A DNA stretch of 64,000 nt from positions 215,070-279,069 of the forward strand of contig CAWIAX010000005.1 in NCBI GenBank assembly GCA_963834305.1, read 5' to 3'. Source of the DNA: JACCXG01 sp963834305 (GTDB taxonomy: Bacteria; Acidobacteriota; Vicinamibacteria; Vicinamibacterales; 2-12-FULL-66-21). Position numbers and translations under genes: made by a program. The notes under the pieces were generated by a model that worked only from the letters and a program-made list of their open reading frames with translations, had not been told where the DNA came from and did no database searches. Below, one piece after another: positions 27,498 through 39,060 of the stretch (within the stretch, counting starts at the first letter, position 1; every line of letters starts with the position of its first letter).

Positions 27498-28874
27498 ATG
27501 TTCAAGAAAATCCTGATCGCCAACCGTGGAGAGATCGCGCTCCGGGTCATCTGCGCCTGCCGCGAGCTGGGGATCAAGACGGTCGCGGTCTATTCCGAGG
27601 CCGACGAGAACTCGCTGCACGTCCGCTTCGCCGACGAGGACGTCTGCATCGGCCCGGCGCGCAGCGCCGACAGCTACCTCAGCGTGCCCGCGGTGCTGAG
27701 CGCGGCCGAGATCACCGGCGCCGACGCCATCCATCCCGGCTACGGCTTCCTGTCCGAGAGCGCCTATCTCGCCGAGGTGTGCGAGGCCTGCCACATCAAG
27801 TTCATCGGCCCGGCGCCGAACGTCATCCGGCTGCTCGGCGACAAGGCGCGGGCGCGGCGGGCGATGAAGAAGGCGGGCGTGCCGATCCTGCCGGGCAGCG
27901 ACGGGCCGGTCGACAGCGAGGAGAAGGCGCAGAAGGTCGCGCGCGAGCTCGGCTACCCGGTCATCATCAAGGCGGTGGCCGGCGGCGGCGGGCGCGGCAT
28001 GCGCGTCATCCGCAATCAGGCGGAGCTGGCCAAGGCGCTCAAGACCGCCCAGCGCGAGGCGGAGGCGGCGTTCGGCGTCGGCGACGTCTATATCGAGAAG
28101 TACGTCGAGAGCCCGCGGCACATCGAGTTCCAGGTGCTCGGCGATCATCACGGCGCGGTCGTCCACCTCGGCGAGCGCGAATGCTCGATCCAGCGCCGCC
28201 ACCAGAAGCTGCTCGAGGAAGGGCCCTCGGTCGCGGTCACCGAGAAGATGCGGCGCAAGCTGGGGAGCACGGTCGTCGATGCGGCGCGCGCGGTGCAATA
28301 CACCAACGCCGGGACCTTCGAGTTCCTGATCGACGACAAGGGGAACTTCTTCTTCCTCGAAGTGAACACCCGCGTCCAGGTCGAGCACCCGGTCACCGAG
28401 TTCATCACCGGCATCGACATCGTCAAGGAGCAGATCCGGATCGCCGCGGGGGAGCGGCTGTCGTTCAAGCAGGGGGACGTGACGTTCACCGGCCACTCCA
28501 TCGAGTGCCGCGTCAACGCCGAGGACCCGGTGACGTTCACGCCCTCGCCGGGCGTCATCCACGCCTTCAGCGTGCCCGGCGGCCCGGGCGTCCGCGTCGA
28601 TACGTTCGCCCACTCGGAGTGCACCATCCCGCCCTACTACGACTCGATGATTGCCAAGATCATCGTGCACGGCCGCGACCGTCAGGAGGCGATCGCGCGC
28701 ATGCGGCGGACGCTCGAGATGACGGTGATCGAGGGCATCAAGACGTCGATCCCGCTCCACCTCAAGATCCTCGCCGACCCCGACTTCGTGGCCGGGCGCC
28801 TGAGCACGTCGTTCATGGAGCGGTATCTCGTCGAGAAGAAGGGCACCGACAGCGGTCTCGCCGAGGCTGTCTAG
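27498..28874 (+). CDS. accC: Biotin carboxylase subunit of acetyl-CoA carboxylase
   Basis: 458-residue ATP-grasp enzyme, normal length. Signatures: ILIANRGEIALRVI, AIHPGYGFLSE, KAVAGGGGRGMRVI (glycine-rich ATP loop), RHIEFQVLGD, CSIQRRHQKLLEE, FLEVNTRVQVEHPVTE and ECRVNAEDP. Follows accB; its TAG overlaps the GTG of thiE by one base. Confidence 0.98.
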   Translation: MFKKILIANRGEIALRVICACRELGIKTVAVYSEADENSLHVRFADEDVCIGPARSADSYLSVPAVLSAAEITGADAIHPGYGFLSESAYLAEVCEACHIKFIGPAPNVIRLLGDKARARRAMKKAGVPILPGSDGPVDSEEKAQKVARELGYPVIIKAVAGGGGRGMRVIRNQAELAKALKTAQREAEAAFGVGDVYIEKYVESPRHIEFQVLGDHHGAVVHLGERECSIQRRHQKLLEEGPSVAVTEKMRRKLGSTVVDAARAVQYTNAGTFEFLIDDKGNFFFLEVNTRVQVEHPVTEFITGIDIVKEQIRIAAGERLSFKQGDVTFTGHSIECRVNAEDPVTFTPSPGVIHAFSVPGGPGVRVDTFAHSECTIPPYYDSMIAKIIVHGRDRQEAIARMRRTLEMTVIEGIKTSIPLHLKILADPDFVAGRLSTSFMERYLVEKKGTDSGLAEAV

Positions 28875-29499
28875 TGCCGGCGGATCTCGCCGGCCGTTTC
28901 TATCCCGTCATCGACCTGGAACTGTGCGGCCGCCGCGGCCTCGACCCGCGGGAGTTGTCGCGCGCCTGCTTTCGTGGCGGGCGCGCGGCTGCTGCAGCTG
29001 CGCGCCAAGGCGGGCTCGTCCGCGGCGTTCCTCGCCCTGGCGGAGGCGGTGGTCTCGGATGCCCAGCCGCTTCGGCGCCGCCGTCATCGTCAACGACCGC
29101 GCCGACATCGCCCGGCTCTCGGGTGCGGCGGGTGTGCACGTCGGCCAGGACGATCTGCCGCCCGATGCGGTGCGGCGCCTCCTCGGCACCGGCGTCGATC
29201 GGGCTGTCCACCCACGACGAGCGCCAGGTCGACGAGGCTTTGGCCTCGGCGGCGGATTACGTGGCCGTCGGGCCGATCTACGACACCGGGACCAAGGACA
29301 CCGGCTACGGCGCCCGCGGGATCGGTCTGGTGCGCTACGCCGCCGGCCGCGGCAAGCCGGTCGTGGCGATTGGCGGCATCACCTCGCGCGGGCGCGCGCG
29401 GTGATCGACGCCGGCGCGGCGGCGGTCGCCGTCATCTCCGATCTCCTGGCGGGGGAGCCGGAAGCGCGGGCGCGGCAGTATGTTGCGGCGTGCGGGTGA
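28874..29499 (+). pseudogene. thiE: Thiamine-phosphate synthase ThiE, broken by four frame changes
   Basis: ThiE couples the thiazole and pyrimidine moieties of thiamine. All expected segments are present in order but in alternating frames: GRFYPVIDLELCGRRGLDP, LLQLRAKAGSSAAFL, AAVIVNDRADIARLSGA with VHVGQDDLPPDAV, then STHDERQVDEAL with VAVGPIYDTGTKDTGYG, and AVIDAGAAAVAVISDLL. Frame changes fall near 28979, 29067, 29190 and 29390; the first three are cured by deleting one base, the last by adding one in a CG repeat. Since the neighbours show the same kind of indel, assembly error is as likely as true decay. GTG start overlaps the accC stop. Confidence 0.75.
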
Positions 29500-29520
29500 G
29501 TCTGCAGGCGGCCGTCCGGC

Positions 29521-29550
29521 TTGGCCGGCGCTCGCTCGTGTGCGTATAAT
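29521..29550 (+). promoter_or_regulatory. Sigma-70-type promoter of the permease gene
   Basis: TTGGCC (29521-29526), 18 bp, then a perfect TATAAT (29545-29550). The transcript would have a leader of about 78 nt containing the hairpin at 29583-29600. Confidence 0.55.
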
Positions 29551-29582
29551 CGCGAAGATTTTCGGCTGCCATCGAGGAGCCC

Positions 29583-29600
29583 GGGCTCCCTTCGGAGCCC
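29583..29600 (+). promoter_or_regulatory. Hairpin in the permease mRNA leader
   Basis: GGGCTCC, loop CTTC, GGAGCCC: a perfect 7-bp stem capped by a stable UUCG-like loop, 35 bp before the GTG start. No T-run follows, so it is not an obvious terminator; its role is unknown. Confidence 0.35.
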
Positions 29601-29634
29601 GCAATCCCAAACCCCGGTACAACAAGGACACAGA

Positions 29635-31111
29635 GTGGCTGGCTCACTGTTTCGAACCAAGTCAATCGACAGCCTGCTGGCGGACGCGCGGGCGACCGGC
29701 GAAGGCACCCTCAAGCGCACGCTGGGTCCCTGGTCGCTCGTCGCCCTCGGCATCGGCGCGATCATCGGCGCCGGGCTGTTCGTCCGGACGGCGGCGGCGA
29801 TCGCCGACCGCGCCGGCCCGTCGGTCACCCTCGCGTTCATCGTCGCCGGCGTCGGCTGCGCGTTCGCCGGGCTGTGCTACGCCGAGTTCGCCTCGATGAT
29901 CCCGGTCGCCGGCAGCGCCTACACCTACTCCTACGCGACGATGGGGGAGTTCGTCGCCTGGATCATCGGCTGGGACCTGGTGCTGGAGTACGCCGTCGGC
30001 GCCGCGACCGTCGCCATCGCGTGGAGCGAATACTTCAACCGGGTGCTCGAATGGTTCGGCATGCGGATTCCGTATCAATGGTCCCACTCGCCGTTCGAGG
30101 TGATGGTGGGGAGCGACGTCACGGGCATCATGAACATCCCGGCCGTCATCATCCTCGGCCTGCTGTCGGCGCTGCTCATCCGCGGCACGAAGGAATCGGC
30201 GCTCATCAACAGCATCATCGTCGTCATCAAGGTCGCGATCGTCCTGCTGGTGATCGCCATCGGCTGGGGCTTCATCGACCCGGCGAACCACACGCCGTTC
30301 GATCCCGGCGGCCACGACCTATGTCACGCCGCAGGGGGTGACGCACAACTACGGCGGCATCCTGGGCATCCTCGGGCGCCGCCGGCGTCGTGTTCTTCGC
30401 CTTCATCGGCTTCGACGCGGTGTCCACCGCGGCGCAGGAGGCCAAGAACCCGAAGCGCGACATGCCGATCGGCATCCTCGGCTCGCTGGTCGTCTGCACC
30501 GTGCTCTACGTGCTGTTCTCCTACGTGCTGAGCGGCGTGGCGACGGTCGAGGACTTCCGCTCGACCGGACGCGAGGCGTCGGTGGCCTTCGCGATCTCGA
30601 AGTACATGCCGGGTTACGAATGGCTGTCGCGAGCGGTGACGGTGGCCATCCTGGCCGGCTTCTCGTCGGTCATCCTGGTCATGCTGCTCGGCCAGTCGCG
30701 CGTGTTCTACTCGATGAGCCGTGACGGGCTGGTTCCCGCCGTGTTCTCCGAGATCCACCCGAAGTACCGCACGCCGTACAAGTCGAACATGCTGTTCTTC
30801 GTCTTCACCGCGATCTTCGCGGCGTTCGTACCCGGCGACATCGTCGGCGAGATGACGAGCATCGGCACGCTGTTCGCGTTCATGCTGGTCTGCGCCGGCG
30901 TCTGGATCATGCGGCGGCGCCGGCCCGACATCGAGCGCGGGTTCACGGTGCCGGCCCTGCCGTTCGTGTCGATCGCCGGGATCGTCGTGTGCGGCGCGAT
31001 GATCTACGGGCTGGGCTGGACCAACTGGCTGCGGCTGGGGGATGGCTCGCCGTCGGCCTCGTCATTTACGCCGTCTACGGCCGGCGCCACAGCCGGCTCG
31101 CCACCGAATAG
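29635..31111 (+). CDS. APC-superfamily amino-acid permease (three frameshifts)
   Basis: About 490-residue, 12-helix inner-membrane transporter close to the cationic amino-acid (CAT/YfnA) branch. Helix 1 has GIGAIIGAGLFVRT; further on GPSVTLAFIVAGVGCAFAGLCYAEFASM, then FFAFIGFDAVSTAAQEAKNP and MLLGQSRVFYSMSRDGLVP. Frames change near 30310 (extra G), 30376 (extra G in GGGC) and 31041 (a missing G in a G run); after the last the C-terminus reads LAVGLVIYAVYGRRHSRLATE and stops at 31111. GTG 29635 is the start. Substrate cannot be assigned from sequence. Confidence 0.82.
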
Positions 31112-31196
31112 CGGCTGGCGGGCGTCTCCACGCGGCGGGCTGTTCGCTCAGCCTGCCGGCCGTGCGGACGCCGCCGCCTGCAGCCTGCACCAGACT

Positions 31197-32153
31197 GTGT
31201 CGAACACCGATCATCCGGCCGCCCGCCGCCTCGACGGGGCGGCTGTTGCCGCCGTCATCCGCCAGCGTGTCCAGCCGGCCGTCGAGGCCTTCACCGCGGC
31301 GGCCGGCCGTCCGCCCGGGCTCGGCATCATCCTGGTGGGCGAGGATCCGGCCTCCGAGATCTACGTCCGGAACAAGGTGAAGGCCGGCACCGAGAGCGGC
31401 CTGCGCGTGGACCTGCTGCGGCTGCCCGCGGCCGGCACGCTCGAGGAGCTGCTCGCCCTGGTCGGCCAGCTGAACGCGAGCGAGGAGCACGACGGCATCC
31501 TGGTGCAGGCGCCGCTGCCGCCGGCCATGGGGCGCGACGCGGCGCAGCGCGTCTTCGACGCGATCGATCCCGACAAGGACGTCGACGGGTTCCACCCGGT
31601 GAGCGTCGGGCGGCTGGTGCAGGGGCGCGCGGCGCTGGCGCCGTGCACGCCGTCCGGGGTGATCGAGCTGCTCGATCACTATGGCATCGCCATCGCCGGC
31701 ACCCGGGCGGTGATCATCGGGCGCAGCGAGATCGTCGGGAAACCGATGGCGATGCTCCTGCTGCGGCGGGACGCGACGGTGACCATCTGCCACTCCAAGA
31801 CGCCGGCGCTGGCGGCGGTGGCAGCCGGCGCGGACATCCTGGTGGCGGCCATCGGGCGGGCGGGTTTCGTGACGCCGGACTTCGTCAAACCGGGCGCCAC
31901 GGTCATCGACGTCGGCATCAACCGGGTCGCCGACCGCGCCCAGGCCGCCGGGCTGTTCGGCGCTGCCTCCGCGCGCCTGGCCGACTTCGACCGCCGCGGC
32001 AGCGTCGTAGTCGGGGACGTCCACCCCCGGGTGGCCGAGGTGGCCGGCGCGCTGACGCCCGTGCCGGGCGGCGTCGGTCCGCTCACCATTGCCATGCTCC
32101 TCCAGAACACCGTCACGGCCGCGGCAACGCGGCGCGCGCGCGCGCCGCGGTAG
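31197..32153 (+). CDS. folD: Methylenetetrahydrofolate dehydrogenase/cyclohydrolase FolD
   Basis: Bifunctional one-carbon enzyme interconverting 5,10-methylene- and 10-formyl-tetrahydrofolate with NADP. 318 residues from GTG 31197. Catalytic YVRNK (Tyr-x3-Lys), GILVQAPLP, DKDVDGFHP, PCTPSGVIELL, the nucleotide loop VIIGRSEIVGKPMAMLLL and PGGVGPLTIAML are all present. A slightly long N-terminus and an Arg-rich tail flank the core. The frame is fused upstream to the permease frame only because of its frameshift. Confidence 0.94.
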   Translation: MSNTDHPAARRLDGAAVAAVIRQRVQPAVEAFTAAAGRPPGLGIILVGEDPASEIYVRNKVKAGTESGLRVDLLRLPAAGTLEELLALVGQLNASEEHDGILVQAPLPPAMGRDAAQRVFDAIDPDKDVDGFHPVSVGRLVQGRAALAPCTPSGVIELLDHYGIAIAGTRAVIIGRSEIVGKPMAMLLLRRDATVTICHSKTPALAAVAAGADILVAAIGRAGFVTPDFVKPGATVIDVGINRVADRAQAAGLFGAASARLADFDRRGSVVVGDVHPRVAEVAGALTPVPGGVGPLTIAMLLQNTVTAAATRRARAPR

Positions 32154-32177
32154 CCGCGCAGGAACGAGGCACCGCGG

Positions 32178-32768
32178 ATGCTGCAGGCGGCGCTCACCGG
32201 CGGCATCGCCACGGGCAAGTCGTATTGCCTCGCGCGCTTCGCGGCGCTCGGCATCCCGACGGTTGACGCCGATCTCCTGGCGCGCGACGCGCTGGCGCCG
32301 GGCTCCGCCGGGCTGGCGCAGGCCGTCGAGCGCTTTGGCGCCGGAGTGCTGCGTGCGGATGGCGCACTCGACCGCCCGGCGCTGGCGCGGATCATCTTCG
32401 CGGACCGCACGGCGCGCGCCGACCTCGAAGCCATCGTGCACCCCGAGGTCTACCGCCGCATCCGCGAGTGGTTTGCCATGCTGCCGCCGGCCACCAGGGC
32501 CGCGATCGCGGACATCCCGCTGCTGTTCGAGACCGGCCACCAGCACGACTTCGATTGTGTCGTCGTCTGCGCCTGCGCGCCGCACGAGCAGCTTCGCCGC
32601 CTGGTCGCGCGCGACGGGCTGAGCGAGCCGGACGCCAGGGCCCGGATGGCCGCGCAGTCGCCGATCGACGAGAAGGTGGCGCGGGCCGATTACGTCATCT
32701 GGACCGACGGCACGTTCGCCGAAACGGACGCCCAGGTCCGCGCCGTGGCGGCAGCTCTCCTGGCGTAG
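32178..32768 (+). CDS. coaE: Dephospho-CoA kinase
   Basis: Last enzyme of CoA synthesis, phosphorylating the ribose 3'-OH of dephospho-CoA. 196 residues: P-loop GGIATGKS (9-16), DADLLARDAL, HPEVYRRI, DIPLLFETGH and the LID region ending RMAAQSPIDEKVARADYVI. Follows folD by 24 bp; ends 6 bp from the convergent lapB. Confidence 0.95.
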   Translation: MLQAALTGGIATGKSYCLARFAALGIPTVDADLLARDALAPGSAGLAQAVERFGAGVLRADGALDRPALARIIFADRTARADLEAIVHPEVYRRIREWFAMLPPATRAAIADIPLLFETGHQHDFDCVVVCACAPHEQLRRLVARDGLSEPDARARMAAQSPIDEKVARADYVIWTDGTFAETDAQVRAVAAALLA

Positions 32769-32774
32769 CCCGCG

Positions 32775-34001
32775 TTACGACGACAGCGTGGCTTCGGTGT
32801 CCTTGGCGGGAGCGATGCGTTCCTCGACGAACGTGTTCCACTCGTGGCAATGCGGGCACTGCCAGATGTGCTCGGTGCTGCGATAGCGGCAGCGGACGCA
32901 GATGTGCGGATCCAGGTAGAAGATGGCGTCCCGCGTCAGGTCGACGTACTGGCTGACCAGCGCCGGCGGCAGGCCGAGGCGCGAGAGACTCTGCCAGATG
33001 GCCTGGTGGAGCGTCAGCGCATGCGGGTTCTGCACGAGGGCATCGAACAGCAGATCGAGCGCGTCGCGCGGGCTCCCCTGGGCCGAGAGGTAGCGCCCGA
33101 GCGCCAGCCGTGCCCGCCAGTCCTGCGGGCTGTCGGCGATGAGCCGCCGGCAGAGGTCCGCGAAGCGCTCACCGGCGCCGCGCGCGGCATGAGCGGTCTC
33201 GAGCCGTGAGAACACCAGGTAGGCGCGCTCGGGCGCGCGTTCGACCAGCCGTTCCCACGCGTCGATCGCGCCCGCCTGATCTCCCTGCAGCTGCTTGACG
33301 TCGCCGAGGTTCATGTACGCCGGCGGGTTGGCGGCATCGAGGTCGATCGCCGCCTCGAACCGCCGCGCCGCTTCGGCATGGTCCTGGCGCCGCAGCGCCT
33401 GCATGCCGCGCTCGTTCTCGAGGAAGGCGAGGATCGCGCGGTGGGGGCCCTGCAGTTCCGGGTCCTGCCGGCGCGCCAGCTTCTGCCGCGTGGCATATGC
33501 CTCGTCCCACTGGTGCTGCTCTTCGTGCAGCTTCTCGAGGTTCAGCAGCGCGTACTGGTTGTCCGGATCGAGCCGCACGACGTCGGAGAAGGCATCGAGC
33601 GCCCGGTCGACGAAGCCGCCGTGCTTGTAGTCGAGGCCGAGGCAGAGCAGCACGTTGGCATGCTCCAGCTTGCGGAGGTCGGGCCGCTGCAGCAGCGCCT
33701 GGTGCTCCTGGATCGCCCGGCCGACCTGCCCCTTCTCGCGGTAGAGGTTCCCGAGGATGAGGCGGATCTCCAGCGGGTCGCCGCCCGAGTCCGCCGCCCG
33801 CGTGAGCTCCTCGATGGCGGCGTCGATCTGGTTGGCCACCATGAAGTTCAGCCCGAGCATGTAATGGGGAGACTCGCGGCCCCGGCGGCGGTCGATCCAT
33901 CGCCCGTCCTTGAGCTTGTAGCGTTCCCACGCCTTGCCGATGGCCAGGCCGGCGAGCAGCGCCAGGAGCACGGCGAGGAACGAAAGGTTGCCGTCCATCA
34001 T
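32775..34001 (-). CDS. lapB: LPS assembly regulator LapB (YciM), TPR protein with rubredoxin-type zinc ribbon
   Basis: 408 residues. N-terminal transmembrane helix (about 7-24), then eight or so TPRs (about 45-350) and a C-terminal zinc ribbon with CVRC and CPHC (about 375-393). In E. coli LapB sits at the inner membrane and steers FtsH-mediated turnover of LpxC, setting LPS supply. Its place directly after kdsD in a Kdo operon (6-bp gap) supports the same role. Tandem ATG codons at 34001 and 33998. Confidence 0.9.
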   Translation of the reverse strand: MMDGNLSFLAVLLALLAGLAIGKAWERYKLKDGRWIDRRRGRESPHYMLGLNFMVANQIDAAIEELTRAADSGGDPLEIRLILGNLYREKGQVGRAIQEHQALLQRPDLRKLEHANVLLCLGLDYKHGGFVDRALDAFSDVVRLDPDNQYALLNLEKLHEEQHQWDEAYATRQKLARRQDPELQGPHRAILAFLENERGMQALRRQDHAEAARRFEAAIDLDAANPPAYMNLGDVKQLQGDQAGAIDAWERLVERAPERAYLVFSRLETAHAARGAGERFADLCRRLIADSPQDWRARLALGRYLSAQGSPRDALDLLFDALVQNPHALTLHQAIWQSLSRLGLPPALVSQYVDLTRDAIFYLDPHICVRCRYRSTEHIWQCPHCHEWNTFVEERIAPAKDTEATLSS

Positions 34002-34006
34002 TCCCG

Positions 34007-34981
34007 CTAGACCATCTGCGTGCGCCACAGGTCGTGGAGGTGGACCACGCCTTCGACACGCCGCTCGCCGTCGACCACGATGACCGACGTGATCTTGTGG
34101 GTTTCCATGATCTTCAGCGCTTCGACCGCCAGCAGCTGGCGGTCGATCGTCATCGGGCGCGGCGTCATCACCTCGCCGGCCGTCAGCGACAGCACCTCGC
34201 TGGTGCGCGACATCAGCCGCCGCAGGTCGCCGTCGGTGAACACGCCGACCAGCCGTCCGTCCGGGTCCACCACGCACGTCATGCCCAGCCGCTTGCTCGA
34301 CATCTCGTGAAACACGTCGGGCATCGGCGTGGACGTCCGGACCACCGGCGCCGCCCCGCCCGCGTGCATGGCGTGCTCCACCCGCATGAGCCGGCGTCCG
34401 AGCTTGCCCCCCGGGTGCAGCGACGCGAAGTCCGCCTCGCGGAACCCCTTGCGCACCAGCAGGGTCATGGCGAGCGCGTCGCCGAGCGCCAGCGCCGCCG
34501 TCGTGCTCGCGGTCGGCACCAGGTTCATCGGGCAGGCTTCCTCCGGGATGTGGCAGTCGAGCGTCACGTCGGCGGCCCGCGCCAGCGTCGAGCCGGGATC
34601 GCCGGTGATCGCAATCAGCCGCGCGCCGATGCGGCGGATGGACTCGAGCAGGCGCACCAGCTCCTCGGTTTCACCGCTGTACGAGATCGCCAGGACGACG
34701 TCGTCGTCGCGCAGCGCCCCGAGGTCGCCGTGAATGGCTTCGGCGGGGTGCAGGAAGAAGGCGGACGTGCCGGTGCTCGAAAGCGTGGCCGCGATCTTCC
34801 GGCAGATGAGGCCCGATTTGCCCATGCCGGTCACGACCACCCGGCCGCGGCATTCGAACAGCAGCGTGAGCGCGCGCTCGAAGCCGCCGTCGAGCCGGTC
34901 GACGAGGCTGAGGATGGCCGAGGCCTCGGTGCGGAGCACTTTGCGGGCCAGATCGAGCATCGAGGCGGTGGAAGTAGACAC
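34007..34981 (-). CDS. kdsD: D-arabinose-5-phosphate isomerase KdsD (KpsF/GutQ family)
   Basis: Converts ribulose 5-phosphate to arabinose 5-phosphate, the first Kdo step. 324 residues: SIS domain (about 35-185, GMGKSGLICRKIAATLSSTGTS, HGDLGALRDDDVVLAISYSGET, PTASTTAALALGDALA) plus two CBS domains (about 210-320). GTG 34981 is preferred because it lies 16 bp after kdsA; ATG 34960 is an alternative. Confidence 0.93.
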   Translation of the reverse strand: MSTSTASMLDLARKVLRTEASAILSLVDRLDGGFERALTLLFECRGRVVVTGMGKSGLICRKIAATLSSTGTSAFFLHPAEAIHGDLGALRDDDVVLAISYSGETEELVRLLESIRRIGARLIAITGDPGSTLARAADVTLDCHIPEEACPMNLVPTASTTAALALGDALAMTLLVRKGFREADFASLHPGGKLGRRLMRVEHAMHAGGAAPVVRTSTPMPDVFHEMSSKRLGMTCVVDPDGRLVGVFTDGDLRRLMSRTSEVLSLTAGEVMTPRPMTIDRQLLAVEALKIMETHKITSVIVVDGERRVEGVVHLHDLWRTQMV

Positions 34982-34997
34982 GGTAGTCGCCGTTGCT

Positions 34998-35863
34998 TCA
35001 GCGTGACTGGTCGGGGGCCGCCAGGCCGCGCGCCGCCGCGGGCGTTCCCTGGACGACCGCGTGGATGCGCACCAGGCGCTCCAGCAGCGGCTCGAGGAGG
35101 TCCAGCCGCAGGGCGTTCTGCGCGTCGCTCTTGGCAACCTCCGGGCGCTCGTGCACCTCCATGAACACGCCGTCCACGCCCGCCGCGACCCCCGCCGACG
35201 CCATCGGCCCGATGAACTCGGCCTGACCGGCGGTGACGCCGTTCCCGGCGCCGGGCAGCTGCAGGCTGTGGGTCACATCGTAGACCACCGGATGGCCGAG
35301 CGCGCGCATGATCGGAAAGGCGCGCATGTCCACGACGAGGTTGTGGTAGCCGAAGCTGGCGCCGCGCTCCGTCAGGATGACGCGCGGGTTCCCCGCGGCG
35401 GTGACCTTCTCCGCCGCGTGACGCATGTCCGCCGGCGCCAGGAACTGTCCCTTCTTGATGTTGACGACCCGCCCGGTGTGCGCCGCCGCCACCAGCAGAT
35501 CGGTCTGCCGGCAGAGAAAGGCCGGGATCTGCAGCACGTCGGCGACCGCGCCGGCGGCCTCGGCCTGCGACGGCTCGTGCACGTCGGTCAGCACCGGCAC
35601 GCCGACCTCGTCGCGGATGCGCCGCAGCACGCGGAGCCCCTCGCCGAGCCCGGGACCGCGGAAGGAACCGGCTGACGTCCGGTTGGCCTTGTCGTACGAG
35701 GCCTTGAAGATGTACGGCACGCCGGCGCGGCCGGCGATGTCGCGGATCGACCGCGCCAGCCCGAGCGCGTGCGCCTCCGACTCGATGACGCAGGGGCCGG
35801 CGATGAGCAGCAGGGAGCCGCCGCCAATCGACAGGCCGCCGAGCTGGAACGGCGCCACGCCGC

Positions 35864-35867
<4 letters not shown>
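34998..35867 (-). CDS. kdsA: 3-deoxy-8-phosphooctulonate synthase KdsA, metal-dependent type
   Basis: Condenses arabinose 5-phosphate with PEP to Kdo 8-phosphate. 289 residues, TIM barrel: IAGPCVIESEAHAL, KASYDKANRTS, DVHEPSQAEAA, RQTDLLVAAA, NIKKGQF, GYHNLVVDMR and MEVHERPEVAKSDAQNAL. The Cys in GPCVIES matches the metal ligand of the Aquifex-type metal-dependent class, where E. coli has Asn. GTG start at 35867 overlaps the pyrG stop (GTGA). Confidence 0.95.
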
Positions 35868-37515
<1,648 letters not shown>

Positions 37516-37528
37516 GGTTCGCTACCTA

Positions 37529-38320
37529 TTATCCGCGGGGCGACACGCCGGCCGGAGCCATCAGCCGCCGGACGCGTTCGAGATCCTCCGGCGTGTCGAC
37601 GCCGATGGACTCGTGCTGGGTTTCCACGGCCAGGATCCGGATGCCGTGTTCGAGTGCGCGCAGCTGCTCGAGCGCCTCGGAGCGCTCGAGCGCGGTCGGC
37701 TCGAGGCCCGCCAGCTGCAGGAGACAGTCGCGCCGATAGACGTACAGGCCGACATGACGCCAGGCGTCCGCCGCCGGCGCGCCGGCGCGCGCGAACGGAA
37801 TCGGCGCGCGCGAAAAGTACAGGGCGAAGCCCTCGCGATCGACCACCACCTTGGTGACGTTGGGATTCTGCAGCTCCGCCGGATCCGTGATGCGCCGCCG
37901 CAGCGTTGTCATCATGACCATCGGATCGTCCATGAGCGGCTGGACCGCCTCGTCGATCATGATCGGCTCGATGAGCGGCTCGTCCCCCTGCACGTTGACG
38001 ATGACCTCGCACGACATTTCCCGCGCCACTTCGGCCAGCCGGTCGGTGCCGCTCGCGTGGTCGGGGGACGTCATGCACGCCACGCCGCCGAACGACCGGA
38101 CCGCCTCGAGAATCCGCTCGTCATCGGTCGCCACCAGGACGGACGAGACCCAGGCCGCGGCCGAGGTCCGGCGGTAGACGTGCTCGATCATCGGACGCCC
38201 GGCGATGTCGGCCAGCGCCTTGCCCGGAAGCCGTGAGGAGTGGTATCTGGCGGGGATGATAGCGACGACACCGCCTGAATCAGAATCGAGGGCAAGCCCG
38301 TGACTCGAAACAGGGTGCAC
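37529..38320 (-). CDS. kdsB: 3-deoxy-manno-octulosonate cytidylyltransferase (CMP-Kdo synthetase)
   Basis: Activates Kdo with CTP for lipid A glycosylation. About 263 residues: VVAIIPARYHSSRLPGKAL, VYRRTSAA, VLVATDD, SPDHASGTDRLAEV, NVQGDEPLIEP, FSRAPIPFAR, HVGLYVYRRDCL and VDTPEDLERV. The start is uncertain: GTG 38320 lies 5 nt after a TAGGAT -10-like box, GTG 38335 is possible, and the conserved core begins about 24 codons in. First gene of kdsB-pyrG-kdsA-kdsD-lapB. Confidence 0.93.
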   Translation of the reverse strand: MHPVSSHGLALDSDSGGVVAIIPARYHSSRLPGKALADIAGRPMIEHVYRRTSAAAWVSSVLVATDDERILEAVRSFGGVACMTSPDHASGTDRLAEVAREMSCEVIVNVQGDEPLIEPIMIDEAVQPLMDDPMVMMTTLRRRITDPAELQNPNVTKVVVDREGFALYFSRAPIPFARAGAPAADAWRHVGLYVYRRDCLLQLAGLEPTALERSEALEQLRALEHGIRILAVETQHESIGVDTPEDLERVRRLMAPAGVSPRG

Positions 38321-38500
38321 GGCAAATCCTACCACAATTGCACGCGCCGTCACGCCGCCCGGCCACAGCCCGCTGTGGTCGCCGGACGCTCGGCGGCCAT
38401 CCGCGCCAGGCGGCGAGGGGCGGGAAGATTCAGCCGTCCCATCCGCTGAGTGCGTCCGCCGCGGCGCGGGCGCCGTAGTACGATTGTGCGCACCGGGACC

Positions 38501-39043
38501 ATGACCATCAGCCGCGCGGCGCTCTACATCGGCGGCGCCACCCTGCTCGTCGCCTGGCTGTCGTCCGCCTCCTCGCTGTCGCCGCAGGGCGGGGACGATG
38601 CCCCTCCGGCCGGATCCGCCGCCGCGGATCCGGAAGCTGATCGGGCATTTGCTGATATGCAGGCCCACGCCAGCCGGCTGAAGCAGCGTCTGGCGGCGGC
38701 ACCCCTCCCGCAGAAGCCCGCGCGCAATCCGTTCATGTTCGGCACAGCCGCGCCCGCCGAACGGGCGGAGCCGGCCAGGGAGGTCCGGGCCGCGGCCCTG
38801 CCGCCCCCGCCAATGCCACTAGTGGAGCCCGCCTTGTCGTTGATTGGCATCGCCGAAGAGCGGCGGCCGGAGGGGGTTCGCCGGACCGCGATGATTGCAA
38901 CCGAAGGCGATGAGCTGGTGGTCGCGGCGATCGATGACGTGGTGGCCGGACGTTATAAGGTGACGGCCATCGGGCAGGATGCGGTCGAGCTGGCGGACTC
39001 GGAAACAGGCCTCGTCCGCCGGCTCGGGCTCCACGACCGCTGA
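38501..39043 (+). CDS. Single-pass membrane protein resembling GspC/PilP periplasmic modules
   Basis: 180 residues. N-terminal membrane anchor or signal (ALYIGGATLLVAWLSSA), a coiled stretch (about 45-70), then RNPFMFG, a proline-rich linker and a beta-rich domain (LSLIGIAEER, GDELVVAAIDDVVAGRYKVTAIGQDAVEL). The RNPF start and the HR-like beta domain resemble GspC and PilP, which contact secretins. No secretion gene adjoins, but an orphan secretin exists at 2.3 kb. Function unproven. Confidence 0.65.
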   Translation: MTISRAALYIGGATLLVAWLSSASSLSPQGGDDAPPAGSAAADPEADRAFADMQAHASRLKQRLAAAPLPQKPARNPFMFGTAAPAERAEPAREVRAAALPPPPMPLVEPALSLIGIAEERRPEGVRRTAMIATEGDELVVAAIDDVVAGRYKVTAIGQDAVELADSETGLVRRLGLHDR

Positions 39044-39060
39044 GCGCTGCGCGTCCGTGC

